A DNA stretch of 35,885 bases from a virus: positions 940 through 36,824 of the IMG/VR virus record IMGVR_UViG_3300008113_000198, one strand, 5' to 3'. The first letter of the stretch is position 1; each line of letters starts with the position of its first letter. A program made the translations under genes and the position numbers. Under the pieces are notes generated by a model, which was not told the origin of the DNA, ran no database searches, and saw only the letters and a list, made by a program, of their open reading frames with translations. Below are positions 1 through 6,688 of this stretch, piece by piece.

Positions 1-19
1 AACAAACTACTAAATGATG

Positions 20-47
20 AAGGGGGTAAATAACCCCCTTTTTTTAT
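20..47 (+). terminator. Rho-independent terminator
   Basis: AGGGGGT and ACCCCCT-type arms flank a short AT loop and run into a T tract. It ends transcription from a gene lying before the window. Confidence 0.8.
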
Positions 48-83
48 TACCTGTCGATTCTGACCCAGGTATCCACGATTTTG

Positions 84-128
84 GTTGGCAACCAATTTGG
101 TGACACCAACAATATGGTCTGTTGCCAA
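84..128. repeat. TTGGCAA inverted pair
   Basis: TTGGCAA at 85 and its reverse complement TTGCCAA at 122-128 face each other across about 30 nt, with no gene between. The first half (GGTTGGCAACCAATTTGG) also resembles coding sequence in the DUF1737-like gene near 6360, so it could be a decayed copy of that gene. Confidence 0.6.
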
Positions 129-177
129 TCAAAATGTTTCCGACGCCGCTGTTTGAGTTGGGTTAATACAAAATAAA

Positions 178-209
178 TTTGGAGTATAAAGAAATTTGTT
201 TTATATTTG
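178..209 (+). promoter_or_regulatory. Bacteroidota promoter, leaderless
   Basis: TTTG at 178 and TATATTTG at 202-209 are separated by 20 nt. The -7 box ends 4 nt before the ATG at 214, so the transcript should start at or next to the start codon. Confidence 0.85.
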
Positions 210-213
210 TCTT

Positions 214-597
214 ATGGAACAAGAAACAACAAATGTCGTAGGGCGAGAACTTTACCAATCTACAATATCAAAAGACCTTTATCAATACATGAAAGATAAA
301 TACCAAACTATTGATGAGGTTAAAAAGATTTGTGATGAAGTTGTAAGGAAAAAACAAATTGAGGTTACAAGACACCCAAGAGTATACATCGCCAAAACTA
401 AAGACCCCAAAACGGATTTGTACTATCTTAATTGTAAAGTATTTTTTCCAATCAGTATTTCCAAAAGAAAAGAGGTAAAAGTTTACATCGGAAAAATGTC
501 TGACTTTCCAAAAGGAACTAAAGACCCGTTGGCTAAAAAAATAGGAACACAGAAGATGAGAGAAAAACTGAAGGAGATGGTACAGGTGGGAATTTGA
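214..597 (+). CDS. Hypothetical phage protein, basic
   Basis: This 127-residue lysine-rich protein has no domain I recognise. The ATG at 214 is chosen because an upstream in-frame ATG (196) lies inside the promoter. Its TGA stop is followed at once by a TTGGCAA element that leads into the next promoter. It is a single-gene cassette; possible nucleic-acid binding is only inferred from its basic composition. Confidence 0.75.
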   Translation: MEQETTNVVGRELYQSTISKDLYQYMKDKYQTIDEVKKICDEVVRKKQIEVTRHPRVYIAKTKDPKTDLYYLNCKVFFPISISKRKEVKVYIGKMSDFPKGTKDPLAKKIGTQKMREKLKEMVQVGI

Positions 598-643
598 TTG
601 GCAAAAATAAATTTGGAATATCAGAAATATAGTTTTATATTTG
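597..643 (+). promoter_or_regulatory. Element plus promoter
   Basis: ATTGGCAA starts at 597, TTTG at 612 (15 nt downstream) and TATATTTG at 636-643. This is the short-spacing form of the element-promoter module. Confidence 0.85.
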
Positions 644-665
644 TATAAACAAAACCAAACAAACT

Positions 666-998
666 ATGTCAGTAACATTAGAAATTTTGAAGCCCTTTTG
701 TGAAAGGGAGTTCGACCCAAACGAAACTTTACAAGTTCTTCGCCACAACCAACCTATGTATTGGAGTTGGGGAGTATCCAAGTTGGTAAACATTGACAAC
801 AAAGGTTTACTAATGAAAGTAAACGGACATCACCACAAAGGGTATGTTTTTGTAACTTTGGGGTATGAAGATTTGTACAAAGTTCACATTCTTTCTACTC
901 ATGGAAATTTGAAACAATCATTTGACGGAATTTGGTTTGACATGTTGGCGGAGGTAATCGACAACCGAATCGAAAGAATTAAAGATTATGTAATTTAG
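666..998 (+). CDS. Conserved phage protein, unknown
   Basis: The 110-residue product has a central segment (WSWGVSKLVNIDNKGLL, then NGHHHKGYVFVTLGYEDLY, about residues 33-70) of a type I associate with small conserved proteins of Bacteroidota phages; no function is known to me. It has its own promoter, a leader of about 20 nt and a downstream terminator, so it is a single-gene cassette. Confidence 0.85.
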   Translation: MSVTLEILKPFCEREFDPNETLQVLRHNQPMYWSWGVSKLVNIDNKGLLMKVNGHHHKGYVFVTLGYEDLYKVHILSTHGNLKQSFDGIWFDMLAEVIDNRIERIKDYVI

Positions 999-1037
999 TT
1001 GTCATTGGTATTTAGGAGTTATTAACGACAACTATTT

Positions 1038-1070
1038 GGAGGGGGTGAGAAATCATCCCCTTCTTTTTTG
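1038..1070 (+). terminator. Terminator
   Basis: A G-rich arm (GGGGTGA) and C-rich arm (TCATCCCC) with a GAAA loop precede TTCTTTTTTG. Confidence 0.75.
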
Positions 1071-1101
1071 CTCTGAAGTTGGGATGTTCGTCGGCACGGT
1101 G

Positions 1102-1175
1102 CTCAGGTTGATTTTAGTTTGGCAACCATAAGTTGTACCACACCTTGCCAATTAAATTTCCTCCAGGTCCCTGAG
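1102..1175. repeat. Two opposed TTTGGCAA elements
   Basis: A forward element (CTCAGG near 1102, TTTGGCAA at 1118-1125) and a complete reverse element (TTGCCAA at 1145-1151 with CCTGAG at 1170-1175) face each other with no gene between them. Both carry the upstream CTCAGG motif in their own orientation, showing that the repeat is longer than its 8-nt core. Confidence 0.7.
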
Positions 1176-1215
1176 GTACCCCTTCAAAAAATATTTTAAA
1201 AAAAATAAAAATAAT

Positions 1216-1246
1216 TTTGGATATATTGAAATAATGTGTATATTCG
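1216..1246 (+). promoter_or_regulatory. Bacteroidota promoter
   Basis: TTTG at 1216 and TATATTCG at 1239-1246, one base off consensus in both spacing and -7 sequence. The leader to the ATG at 1268 is about 17 nt. Confidence 0.7.
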
Positions 1247-1267
1247 TATTACAAAACACGAACAACT

Positions 1268-1561
1268 ATGATTAATGCTATTTTAAACCCACAACCAAAT
1301 GTCTACGGATTCGGACAAGATTGGTATTTAGATGTTGAAACCAACGACGGATGTAAACAATTCCGACTTGGTCAAGATGTGAAAGTATGTTCACGACTAT
1401 TAGGTATGACACCGAAAGAAGTAACAACTGAAATTGGTAGTAACGACCTACGAAGAAAAACTACTCGTAAGAAACTCGCGGAGTTTATTCTTTACAAAAT
1501 TGGTATTTGTTACGAAGAAGAACTTGACACCCTACAACCTTGGGAATTGTCAGTTGATTAA
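1268..1561 (+). CDS. Hypothetical protein
   Basis: A 97-residue soluble protein beginning MINAILNPQPN, with a GFGQDWYLDVE motif near residue 14 and basic residues around 62-68. I do not recognise the family. Own promoter upstream, and a near-perfect terminator starting about 30 nt after the stop. Confidence 0.8.
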   Translation: MINAILNPQPNVYGFGQDWYLDVETNDGCKQFRLGQDVKVCSRLLGMTPKEVTTEIGSNDLRRKTTRKKLAEFILYKIGICYEEELDTLQPWELSVD

Positions 1562-1594
1562 GACCTTTCATTTTTTCATTTGTTTTACATTAAG

Positions 1595-1619
1595 CCCCAA
1601 TGTTTCATTGGGGTTTTTT
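1595..1619 (+). terminator. Terminator
   Basis: Perfect 8-bp stem CCCCAATG/CATTGGGG with a TTT loop, followed by TTTTTT. Confidence 0.9.
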
Positions 1620-1662
1620 GTTTCTCAGGGGACTCGTGAGTCACGGTTCAGGGTGAAAATAG

Positions 1663-1719
1663 TTTGGCAATAAAAGATGAAAAAAAATTTGGTGTATAAG
1701 AAAAATAGTTTTATATTTG
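1663..1719 (+). promoter_or_regulatory. Element plus promoter
   Basis: TTTGGCAA at 1663, TTTG at 1688 (25 nt) and TATATTTG at 1712-1719. Upstream lie CTCAGG (1624) and the palindrome GACTCGTGAGTC (1631-1642), making a complete composite element. Confidence 0.9.
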
Positions 1720-1740
1720 TATAAACAAATCAAAAGAACT

Positions 1741-1944
1741 ATGAAAAATTTATTCGTTTACCTCACACTTTCAACCATGACCTATTTCGGTATGTGGATT
1801 GCATTTACTTGGAACATTCCCGTTGACAACCAAATCGGTATGTTCATTCTATCTTGTTTGTGTCTTAGTTTATTAACCCTTGTGGTAATTGAAGACATTA
1901 GAAACTACATTAAAAGTAAAAAATTAAAACCTCAAACATTTTAA
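1741..1944 (+). CDS. Small two-helix membrane protein
   Basis: The 67-residue product has two hydrophobic segments (about residues 3-25 and 35-55) joined by a turn containing NIPVDN, and a basic tail. The ATG at 1741 is used because earlier in-frame codons fall in the -7 box. It resembles the product of 13155-13361 in length, topology and the IPVD motif. Function unknown; it probably sits in the inner membrane and is co-transcribed with the next gene. Confidence 0.8.
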   Translation: MKNLFVYLTLSTMTYFGMWIAFTWNIPVDNQIGMFILSCLCLSLLTLVVIEDIRNYIKSKKLKPQTF

Positions 1945-1946
1945 TC

Positions 1947-2201
1947 ATGAAAACAAAACAAGAAATTGAAACCTATTGGGTTGACCAATGTGAAAAAGTT
2001 CTCAAAGGTCGAATTATCAAATCGGTACGTTATCTAACTGATGATGAAATGGAACTGATGGGGTGGTACAAACGACCTCTATGTTTTGAGTTGGACAACG
2101 GAACACTTTGTATTCCCTCTATGGATGATGAGGGTAATGATGGTGGAAGTTTGTTCTACCAAGAAAAAGAAAAAGAACTTGATGTTCTCCCCGTTATTTA
2201 A
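1947..2201 (+). CDS. Hypothetical protein, acidic
   Basis: An 84-residue protein starting 2 nt after the previous stop, so the two form an operon. It contains FELDNGTLCIPSMDDEGNDG (about residues 48-67), a beta-type core reminiscent of small phage proteins that report features of a value or reading, but I cannot assign a family. A terminator follows. Confidence 0.8.
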   Translation: MKTKQEIETYWVDQCEKVLKGRIIKSVRYLTDDEMELMGWYKRPLCFELDNGTLCIPSMDDEGNDGGSLFYQEKEKELDVLPVI

Positions 2202-2252
2202 AACTTAAAAAACTCCATTACCCCTACGAAAGTAGATTACGGTACCGAGTTT

Positions 2253-2280
2253 CCCTCAACGAAAGTTGGGGGTTTTTTAT
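2253..2280 (+). terminator. Terminator
   Basis: CCCTCAAC/GTTGGGGG stem with a GAAA loop and a T tract. Confidence 0.85.
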
Positions 2281-2323
2281 TTGTATGACGTTCCCGCTGC
2301 GGGACCTGGGATGTTGAAAATAG

Positions 2324-2380
2324 TTTGGCAAGAATATTCTAAAAAAAATTTGGTATATCCGAATAATAGTTTTATATTTG
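2324..2380 (+). promoter_or_regulatory. Element plus leaderless promoter
   Basis: TTTGGCAA at 2324, TTTG at 2349 (25 nt), TATATTTG at 2373-2380, only 4 nt before the ATG at 2385. The palindrome TCCCGCTGCGGGA (2292-2304) lies just upstream. Confidence 0.9.
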
Positions 2381-2384
2381 TGTT

Positions 2385-2699
2385 ATGGAAAAGAAAATCA
2401 CACTAAACAATGACAAAGAGGTATTAAATTTCCTCAGAAAGTTAGAAAAGGAAGGTAAGGTTGCATGTGTCATACATAATGAATACATTATTGCTGTTGA
2501 TGTTAACTGGTCTCATTGTTTTGAAGGAGGTAAAAATGAACGCAGAAAATTTATCCGTCTACTTACTATCTCAAATTTCAAGTATCAACCGGACGTTTGT
2601 GTTTACGTTAGAGAAAAGGATTGGTTATTTGAATCTAAGAGAGCCGAATCTCTAACAAATTTTTACAAAGAAGTTAAAAACAAGATGTTGAGCCCGTAA
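2385..2699 (+). CDS. Hypothetical protein
   Basis: A 104-residue mixed alpha/beta protein with a lysine-rich N-terminus. No recognised domain. Its mRNA is predicted to be leaderless. No terminator is obvious after it; the next element-promoter module starts about 5 nt after the stop. Confidence 0.75.
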   Translation: MEKKITLNNDKEVLNFLRKLEKEGKVACVIHNEYIIAVDVNWSHCFEGGKNERRKFIRLLTISNFKYQPDVCVYVREKDWLFESKRAESLTNFYKEVKNKMLSP

Positions 2700-2704
2700 T
2701 GTAG

Positions 2705-2761
2705 TTTGGCAAGAATATTCTAAAAAAAATTTGGAATATCAATATTATAGTTTTATATTTG
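2705..2761 (+). promoter_or_regulatory. Element plus promoter
   Basis: TTTGGCAA at 2705, TTTG at 2730 (25 nt) and TATATTTG at 2754-2761. The intervening CAAGAATATTCTAAAAAAAA is identical to the copy at 2329-2348, so the two modules are recent duplicates. Confidence 0.9.
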
Positions 2762-2777
2762 AATAAAGATTACAACT

Positions 2778-3035
2778 ATGACTAATTCTAAAGAACTAAT
2801 CGGAAAGAGAATTAAACTCATTCAAATGAATGATGACCCGAACCCTATTGAGAGTGGAACAATGGGAACAATTTATCATGTTGCGAATGTCTTTGGTAAC
2901 GACATCATCCATGTTAAATGGGACAATGGTAGAACCTTAAATGTTGAGGATGGTGTTGACCAATACGAGATTATGGAACCCACTCCCGACCCTTTACCTC
3001 CAAACAACTTCCTTGTCTTCTCGGGAAATATCTGA
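2778..3035 (+). CDS. DUF4314-family protein
   Basis: The 85-residue product matches DUF4314 in pattern: GKRIKLIQMNDDPNPIESGT near residues 9-28, then IIHVKWDNGRTLNVEDGVD near 44-62. This is a small SH3-like beta-barrel domain common in phages and mobile elements; its function is not established. The C-terminal tail is proline-rich. A hairpin whose loop holds a TTGGCAA copy follows. Confidence 0.85.
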   Translation: MTNSKELIGKRIKLIQMNDDPNPIESGTMGTIYHVANVFGNDIIHVKWDNGRTLNVEDGVDQYEIMEPTPDPLPPNNFLVFSGNI

Positions 3036-3049
3036 GGAGATGAGCACAC

Positions 3050-3089
3050 GGGTGGAATTAGATTGGCAAACATTCCACCCATTGTTTTG
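3050..3089 (+). terminator. Hairpin with TTGGCAA in its loop
   Basis: GGGTGGAAT and ATTCCACCC form a perfect 9-bp stem around a loop containing ATTGGCAA, followed by ATTGTTTTG. It probably terminates the DUF4314 gene, and its tail overlaps the next -33 box. Confidence 0.65.
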
Positions 3090-3116
3090 ATATTCTAAAA
3101 AATCTTTGTATATTTG
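3062..3116 (+). promoter_or_regulatory. Element plus promoter
   Basis: ATTGGCAA at 3062, TTTG at 3086 (24 nt) and TATATTTG at 3109-3116 (19-nt spacer). It drives the small ORFs at 3139 and 3191. Confidence 0.75.
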
Positions 3117-3138
3117 CACTCTAATAATTAAAACACAC

Positions 3139-3186
3139 ATGTTAGTTAAATTGACTTATTACGGAACGGGAAAGTTTTCAGATTGA
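3139..3186 (+). CDS. Possible leader peptide or gene remnant
   Basis: The first ATG after the promoter opens a 15-codon frame (MLVKLTYYGTGKFSD) that stops 4 nt before the next ATG. Its start resembles the N-termini of longer phage proteins, so it may be the stub of a broken gene or a leader peptide that couples translation of the gene at 3191. Confidence 0.35.
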   Translation: MLVKLTYYGTGKFSD

Positions 3187-3190
3187 TACT

Positions 3191-3346
3191 ATGAATGGAA
3201 ACCCACAATCTACTAAATGGGAAAGCCCTTCGATTGATGACTTGTTGGAGACTGACTACAATCGTAAGAGTTATCAAGAAGAACGTCGTCCACGTTATCC
3301 TCGTAAAGAGTACTCTCGTAATGACCACTTCGCAAATCGGTATTGA
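3191..3346 (+). CDS. Small basic protein, 51 residues
   Basis: Starts MNGNPQSTKWESPSIDDLLE and continues into an Arg/Tyr-rich tail (EERRPRYPRKEYSRNDHFANRY pattern, residues 30-51). Low-complexity charged tail suggests a flexible nucleic-acid or protein binder, by inference only. It follows the 15-codon frame by 4 nt and has a terminator downstream. Confidence 0.65.
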   Translation: MNGNPQSTKWESPSIDDLLETDYNRKSYQEERRPRYPRKEYSRNDHFANRY

Positions 3347-3391
3347 TTTTTTTTTGTTTGATTAGTTTATAGTTTAGGTTTGGTTAGTAAG

Positions 3392-3425
3392 CCCTCATCA
3401 GAAATGGTGGGGGTTTATTTTTTGT
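3392..3425 (+). terminator. Terminator
   Basis: CCCTCATCA/TGGTGGGGG arms around GAAA, then TTTATTTTTT. Confidence 0.75.
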
Positions 3426-3433
3426 ATGACACT

Positions 3434-3535
3434 TCACCGGAGTCGACGGTGAGCAGCTCCATCCGGGATTTAGGTTGGCAATTGTATTACACTTGCCAAA
3501 CAATGTTGTGGATTAGCATGACGGTGAGCAACTCC
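3434..3535. repeat. Composite repeat with direct and inverted parts
   Basis: TCACCG/CGGTGA (3434-3452) forms a hairpin. A 16-nt direct repeat GACGGTGAGCARCTCC occurs at 3445-3460 and 3520-3535. Between the copies, TTGGCAA (3475-3481) and TTGCCAA (3493-3499) form a perfect 7-bp inverted pair. No gene lies within. Confidence 0.75.
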
Positions 3536-3569
3536 TCAAGAAAATAAATTAAAAATAGTTGAAAAAAAA

Positions 3570-3601
3570 TTTGGATTATATAAAATATAGATTTATCTTT
3601 G
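3570..3601 (+). promoter_or_regulatory. Bacteroidota promoter
   Basis: TTTG at 3570 and TATCTTTG at 3594-3601, 20 nt apart. The leader to the ATG at 3620 is about 14 nt. Confidence 0.85.
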
Positions 3602-3619
3602 TATTCTAAATTCAACATT

Positions 3620-4477
3620 ATGACCGAAACATCAAATCGCATTCAAGACGTACTGAATCAGACGGGCTTGAATTGGACTGTAAGACAAGAAGCTCTAAAC
3701 ACGGAGAGTGGAATTGTTGTCCCTAAACAAATGGCAATTGTCCGTGAAGACACTAACACAGTATTATCTGTGCATGGTGATGGTTATTTCCCTTACCAAA
3801 ATCATCAGTTGATTGAACTATTGGACAAGGTATCTAATCAAATTGGTTTACCTATTCATCGCGGTGGTATGTTCGGTGATGGTGCCAAAGTGTTCATTCA
3901 ATTAAAGAGTAATGACCTAAAGCTGGGTACTGACCGAGTAGAGGGTTTCATTACTGGTGTGAATTCTTTTGATGGTTCAACTAGTTTGGCATTTGGACCT
4001 AGTAACATTACTATTAGTTGCCAAAATTCATTCTACGCGGCATTCCGCAACATGGACACAAAGGTTCGACACACAAAGAACATGATTATGAGAGTGGATG
4101 AAATCTGTCGTGGTTTGGAAGGAGTAATCAGAGAAGAAGCTGAAATGTTTGAGGACATTAAGAAGTTGAACGAAACTCGTTTCAGTAAAGAAACCCAAGA
4201 ATGGGTATCGAAGTTGTTGTTCAACATTTCAAGAGAAGTAAACTTGAACGACGCAGATGCATTATCTACGGTTACACAAAATCGTTTGTCACGTTTCCAC
4301 ATTGACCTTAATGGTGAGTTGAAAGAAAAGGGTGACAACCTTTGGGGATTGTTTAGTGGTGTTACCAAGTACACAACACATTCACTTACTAAAGGTGACA
4401 ATTCTGAAAACAAGATGTTTGGAACTTACGGACAACGTGAGCGACACATTTTCAGAGAATTGGTAGAGATGGTTTAA
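3620..4477 (+). CDS. DUF932 phage/plasmid-like protein
   Basis: The 285-residue product has DUF932 features: the N-terminal VVPKQMAIVREDTNTVLSV, a HGDGYFPYQNHQLIELLD motif and the central FGPSNITISCQNSFYAAFR. The family is widespread in phages and plasmids and often lies near recombination genes, but its biochemical role is unproven. Length is near the family norm. The ATG at 3620 is preferred because an in-frame upstream start (3599) lies in the -7 box. Own promoter and terminator. Confidence 0.88.
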   Translation: MTETSNRIQDVLNQTGLNWTVRQEALNTESGIVVPKQMAIVREDTNTVLSVHGDGYFPYQNHQLIELLDKVSNQIGLPIHRGGMFGDGAKVFIQLKSNDLKLGTDRVEGFITGVNSFDGSTSLAFGPSNITISCQNSFYAAFRNMDTKVRHTKNMIMRVDEICRGLEGVIREEAEMFEDIKKLNETRFSKETQEWVSKLLFNISREVNLNDADALSTVTQNRLSRFHIDLNGELKEKGDNLWGLFSGVTKYTTHSLTKGDNSENKMFGTYGQRERHIFRELVEMV

Positions 4478-4502
4478 GTTTTGGTTTTGATTTCATAGGT
4501 AC

Positions 4503-4536
4503 AACCCCTGGTGTTTCTACATCGGGGGTTTTTTAT
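4503..4536 (+). terminator. Terminator
   Basis: AACCCC and GGGGGTT arms enclose a loop of about 16 nt, followed by TTTTT. Confidence 0.8.
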
Positions 4537-4583
4537 TGCTGTTATGTGTGCACTGGAGCTGCACAGTTGCTGTTCGTAATTTG

Positions 4584-4591
4584 TTTGGCAA
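4584..4591 (+). repeat. TTTGGCAA copy, outer end of minus-strand cassette
   Basis: This forward copy abuts the stop codon of the minus-strand gene 4592-4741. The opposite end of that gene carries a reverse copy, so the gene is bracketed by inverted elements. Confidence 0.75.
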
Positions 4592-4741
4592 TCACATATC
4601 ATCTAAAAACCTATTCCTATCATCAGCTTCATCTTGTTTTAACTCCTTATGTAATGTGTACATATAGTATAGTACAAAAATTAAACCTTCAACCCATAGT
4701 GTATATAATATTCCTTCTGTCATGTTTGATAAATACGACAT
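4592..4741 (-). CDS. Small membrane protein on the minus strand
   Basis: A 49-residue frame reads MSYLSNMTEGILYTLWVEGL, a hydrophobic helix (about residues 11-29) and a charged tail ending RNRFLDDM. Its ATG overlaps the end of a reverse TTTGGCA element, the same arrangement as the plus-strand gene at 14331. It is the only minus-strand gene I see in the left half. A start at the second Met (residue 7) is possible. Function unknown; a single-pass membrane protein by composition. Confidence 0.65.
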   Translation of the reverse strand: MSYLSNMTEGILYTLWVEGLIFVLYYMYTLHKELKQDEADDRNRFLDDM

Positions 4742-4748
4742 TGCCAAA
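4739..4748 (-). repeat. Reverse TTTGGCAA copy at a start codon
   Basis: Read on the minus strand the sequence is GATTTAGTTTGGCAATG, the full conserved form, with its last bases forming the ATG of the 49-residue gene. Confidence 0.75.
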
Positions 4749-4826
4749 CTAAATCGTCGAATCCCGGACAGGTGAATTGGTCATCAGATAAAAGATTTTG
4801 GTCATTCACAAAAAAATAAAAAAATA

Positions 4827-4858
4827 TTTGTGTAATATGAAATATTGTTTTATATTTG
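4827..4858 (+). promoter_or_regulatory. Bacteroidota promoter
   Basis: TTTG at 4827 and TATATTTG at 4851-4858. No forward TTTGGCAA lies nearby, so this promoter lacks the upstream element. Confidence 0.85.
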
Positions 4859-4882
4859 TATTGAACTTTAAAACTAAACAAA

Positions 4883-5188
4883 ATGACAAAGTACATTGAT
4901 TTCTCTATCGACTACGATGGTAATTGTGAGTGTGTAGATGAATTCCTTATTAACGATGAGGAAGTATCTATTAATGATGATTCAGATGTCCAACCTCTAA
5001 TTGATGAATTAGAAAAGGTTGAAGGTTTTTTTATTTCCGAACACCGAACACAAGTACGTGTGTGGTGGAAAGAAGATGGAACTATGGATGTTCGTTTCCG
5101 TTATTTCAATGAACCCGATTGGGCGGAATTTGATGAGTACGAACTATTGGGTATCCCACCGATTGAGTTTGAACCCGAAGTGGTTTAA
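4883..5188 (+). CDS. Hypothetical acidic protein
   Basis: A 101-residue, strongly acidic protein with a beta-hairpin-like core (TQVRVWWKEDGTMDVRFRYF, about residues 56-75). Acidic small phage proteins sometimes mimic DNA, but nothing here proves that. Single-gene cassette with promoter and a GAAA-loop terminator. Confidence 0.8.
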   Translation: MTKYIDFSIDYDGNCECVDEFLINDEEVSINDDSDVQPLIDELEKVEGFFISEHRTQVRVWWKEDGTMDVRFRYFNEPDWAEFDEYELLGIPPIEFEPEVV

Positions 5189-5193
5189 CAACG

Positions 5194-5223
5194 AACCCCT
5201 ACCGAAAGGTGGGGGTTTTTTAT
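5194..5223 (+). terminator. Terminator
   Basis: AACCCCTACC/GGTGGGGGTT with a GAAA loop, then T tract. Confidence 0.9.
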
Positions 5224-5263
5224 TTCCCGACGAACTTGAATCAGGGGCCCTGAAGGAAAATAG

Positions 5264-5320
5264 TTTGGCAAAAATAAATAAAAATTTATTTGGATTATAC
5301 GGAAAATAGATTTATATTTG
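5264..5320 (+). promoter_or_regulatory. Element plus promoter
   Basis: TTTGGCAA at 5264, TTTG at 5289 (25 nt), TATATTTG at 5313-5320. The palindrome TCAGGGGCCCTGA (5241-5253) lies upstream. Confidence 0.9.
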
Positions 5321-5341
5321 TATAAACAAATCAAACAAATC

Positions 5342-5548
5342 ATGAAAAGAAAGAAGTATCAAGTATTATCTCCCGATGGTTTCACCATAGAAAGGGATGT
5401 AAACTACTATCCAAGTAGAAAGAAAATGATGGAAGCATTTAACAAGTGGAGGGAAAACTATTCCCAACAAGGTTACTATTCATCAGTTAAGTTTGGTCGA
5501 ATTCACTTATCCGACCTTGTAGATTATTGTCAATTCATAACCCTCTAA
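5342..5548 (+). CDS. Hypothetical small basic protein
   Basis: A 68-residue protein, MKRKKYQVLSPDGFTIERDV at the N-terminus and a helical middle. The sequence VLSPDGFTIERD..YYPSRKKMMEAFNKW is of a kind seen in short phage proteins of unknown role. The ATG at 5342 is taken because earlier in-frame codons fall in the promoter. First gene of a five-gene operon. Confidence 0.8.
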   Translation: MKRKKYQVLSPDGFTIERDVNYYPSRKKMMEAFNKWRENYSQQGYYSSVKFGRIHLSDLVDYCQFITL

Positions 5549-5558
5549 ATTAAAAGTC

Positions 5559-5879
5559 ATGAGTAAATTCAATCAATTATGTGTATGGGAAGCCACGATT
5601 GTTGGTGATGACCTTATCAAAGATTTCACAAAGTTCTTCAAAGAAGAAATGGGTGTTCGTGTAAAGTTCTCGGAAGAAGTTAAAACTTTACCAACTCCAA
5701 ATGTTCCCGACACGGGTGGAAGAAACGATGTGTTCTTTTATGTTCACGATGATGACATTATGAAGTTCGCGGTTCCCCGTTTACAAATGGGTATCCGTTG
5801 GTGGGAAGATGTACTCGGAAATGGAAACGGAGAATTGTATCCTGAAACTTGTTTGGCAAAGTACCCTAAAACTTGGTAA
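5559..5879 (+). CDS. Conserved phage protein, unknown
   Basis: A 106-residue protein with GGRNDVFFYVHDDDIMKFAVPRL-type core (about residues 53-75) and a C-terminal GIRWWEDVLGN. I associate this pattern with phage proteins of unknown function. It starts 10 nt after the previous stop. GTTTGGCAAA occurs inside its last codons (5851-5860), probably a coding coincidence. Confidence 0.8.
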   Translation: MSKFNQLCVWEATIVGDDLIKDFTKFFKEEMGVRVKFSEEVKTLPTPNVPDTGGRNDVFFYVHDDDIMKFAVPRLQMGIRWWEDVLGNGNGELYPETCLAKYPKTW

Positions 5880-5881
5880 CT

Positions 5882-6145
5882 ATGGAAAAGTTTAATTTCT
5901 ACCTTGACCAAAAGGTAACAACATGGATGAGAACGAATTTCTCAGTGGAAGGTGAATCCCGTGAAATTGCTCGGCAAAAAGCTGTGGACTTTGTAAAGGA
6001 AGGTAATACATCAGAGTTACCTTGGGATGAAGTAATGGACACGAAAGAAGTTATGTCCTTAGAAGACAATGGTGGTATGTCCACCGAAGAAATCTTTGAA
6101 GAAGATGGAACTTATGTTTACGTAAATGGAAAAGACCATGAGTAA
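5882..6145 (+). CDS. Hypothetical acidic protein
   Basis: An 87-residue protein starting MEKFNFYLDQKVTTWMRTNF, with FSVEGESREIARQKAVDFVK near residues 20-39, a pattern typical of small proteins carrying a beta-hairpin that binds a partner. ATG lies 2 nt after the previous stop. Function unknown. Confidence 0.8.
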   Translation: MEKFNFYLDQKVTTWMRTNFSVEGESREIARQKAVDFVKEGNTSELPWDEVMDTKEVMSLEDNGGMSTEEIFEEDGTYVYVNGKDHE

Positions 6146-6305
6146 TTTAATTGAATGTACATTCTGCTATTGGGTTGGGGAGGAACAAGACCTCCTCACC
6201 CAAATGGTTGATAATCAAATCAATCCACAAGACCACACTCTATATGAGGAGAAGGTATGTCCACAATGTAAAACCAAAGATGATTTATCATGCAATATCA
6301 AGTAG
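6138..6305 (+). CDS. Small zinc-ribbon protein, 55 residues
   Basis: Two CxxC knuckles (CTFC at residues 7-10 and CPQC at 41-44) would bind one zinc. It overlaps the previous gene by 8 nt and the next by 16 nt, which argues for a real coupled gene despite its size. Likely a nucleic-acid or protein-binding module; the target is unknown. Confidence 0.75.
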   Translation: MSNLIECTFCYWVGEEQDLLTQMVDNQINPQDHTLYEEKVCPQCKTKDDLSCNIK

Positions 6306-6628
6306 TAACATCAACTGACAAGAACGAGTTTGTAACGAAGGTGAACGAGCTCGTCAACTTTGGTTGGCAACCAATTGGTTCCCACCAAGTAGTAACAAAC
6401 CAAATTACCGAAGTAGGTAGTAAGACGTATTACAACAATGAGTACTCCCAAACAATGGTGAAGAATGTATTACACATTAAAGAGAATGTGGTAGATGTTC
6501 TTAACACATTAAAGAGAGATGCTGAGATGGCATTAAGTGGAGAATGGGATTGTACTACATCGGAAGGGATTGAGAGTTTCAATGACCAAATTGAATTAAT
6601 TGACAAACTACTTGACAAATTGAAGTAA
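6290..6628 (+). CDS. DUF1737-like domain protein
   Basis: The N-terminal half (MQYQVVTSTDKNEFVTKVNE, then NFGWQPIGSHQV near residues 23-34) fits the small DUF1737 pattern (GWQPxG), here extended by a helical C-terminal half with two predicted helices. Function of the family is unknown. Last gene of the operon from 5342; terminator about 60 nt downstream. Confidence 0.75.
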   Translation: MQYQVVTSTDKNEFVTKVNELVNFGWQPIGSHQVVTNQITEVGSKTYYNNEYSQTMVKNVLHIKENVVDVLNTLKRDAEMALSGEWDCTTSEGIESFNDQIELIDKLLDKLK

Positions 6629-6688
6629 GTTTCGTATTATTAGTAATATAGATTACAAATTCATAGTTGTAGTTTGTGTTTGGTAGAA

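Noticed and set aside
4033-4413. 126-codon minus-strand frame
   Set aside because: It lies wholly inside the DUF932 gene in antisense and has no promoter or coupled neighbour.
5019-5309. Plus-strand frame spanning a terminator and a repeat element
   Set aside because: It runs through the terminator, the GC block and the next promoter, and overlaps the better-supported gene at 4883.
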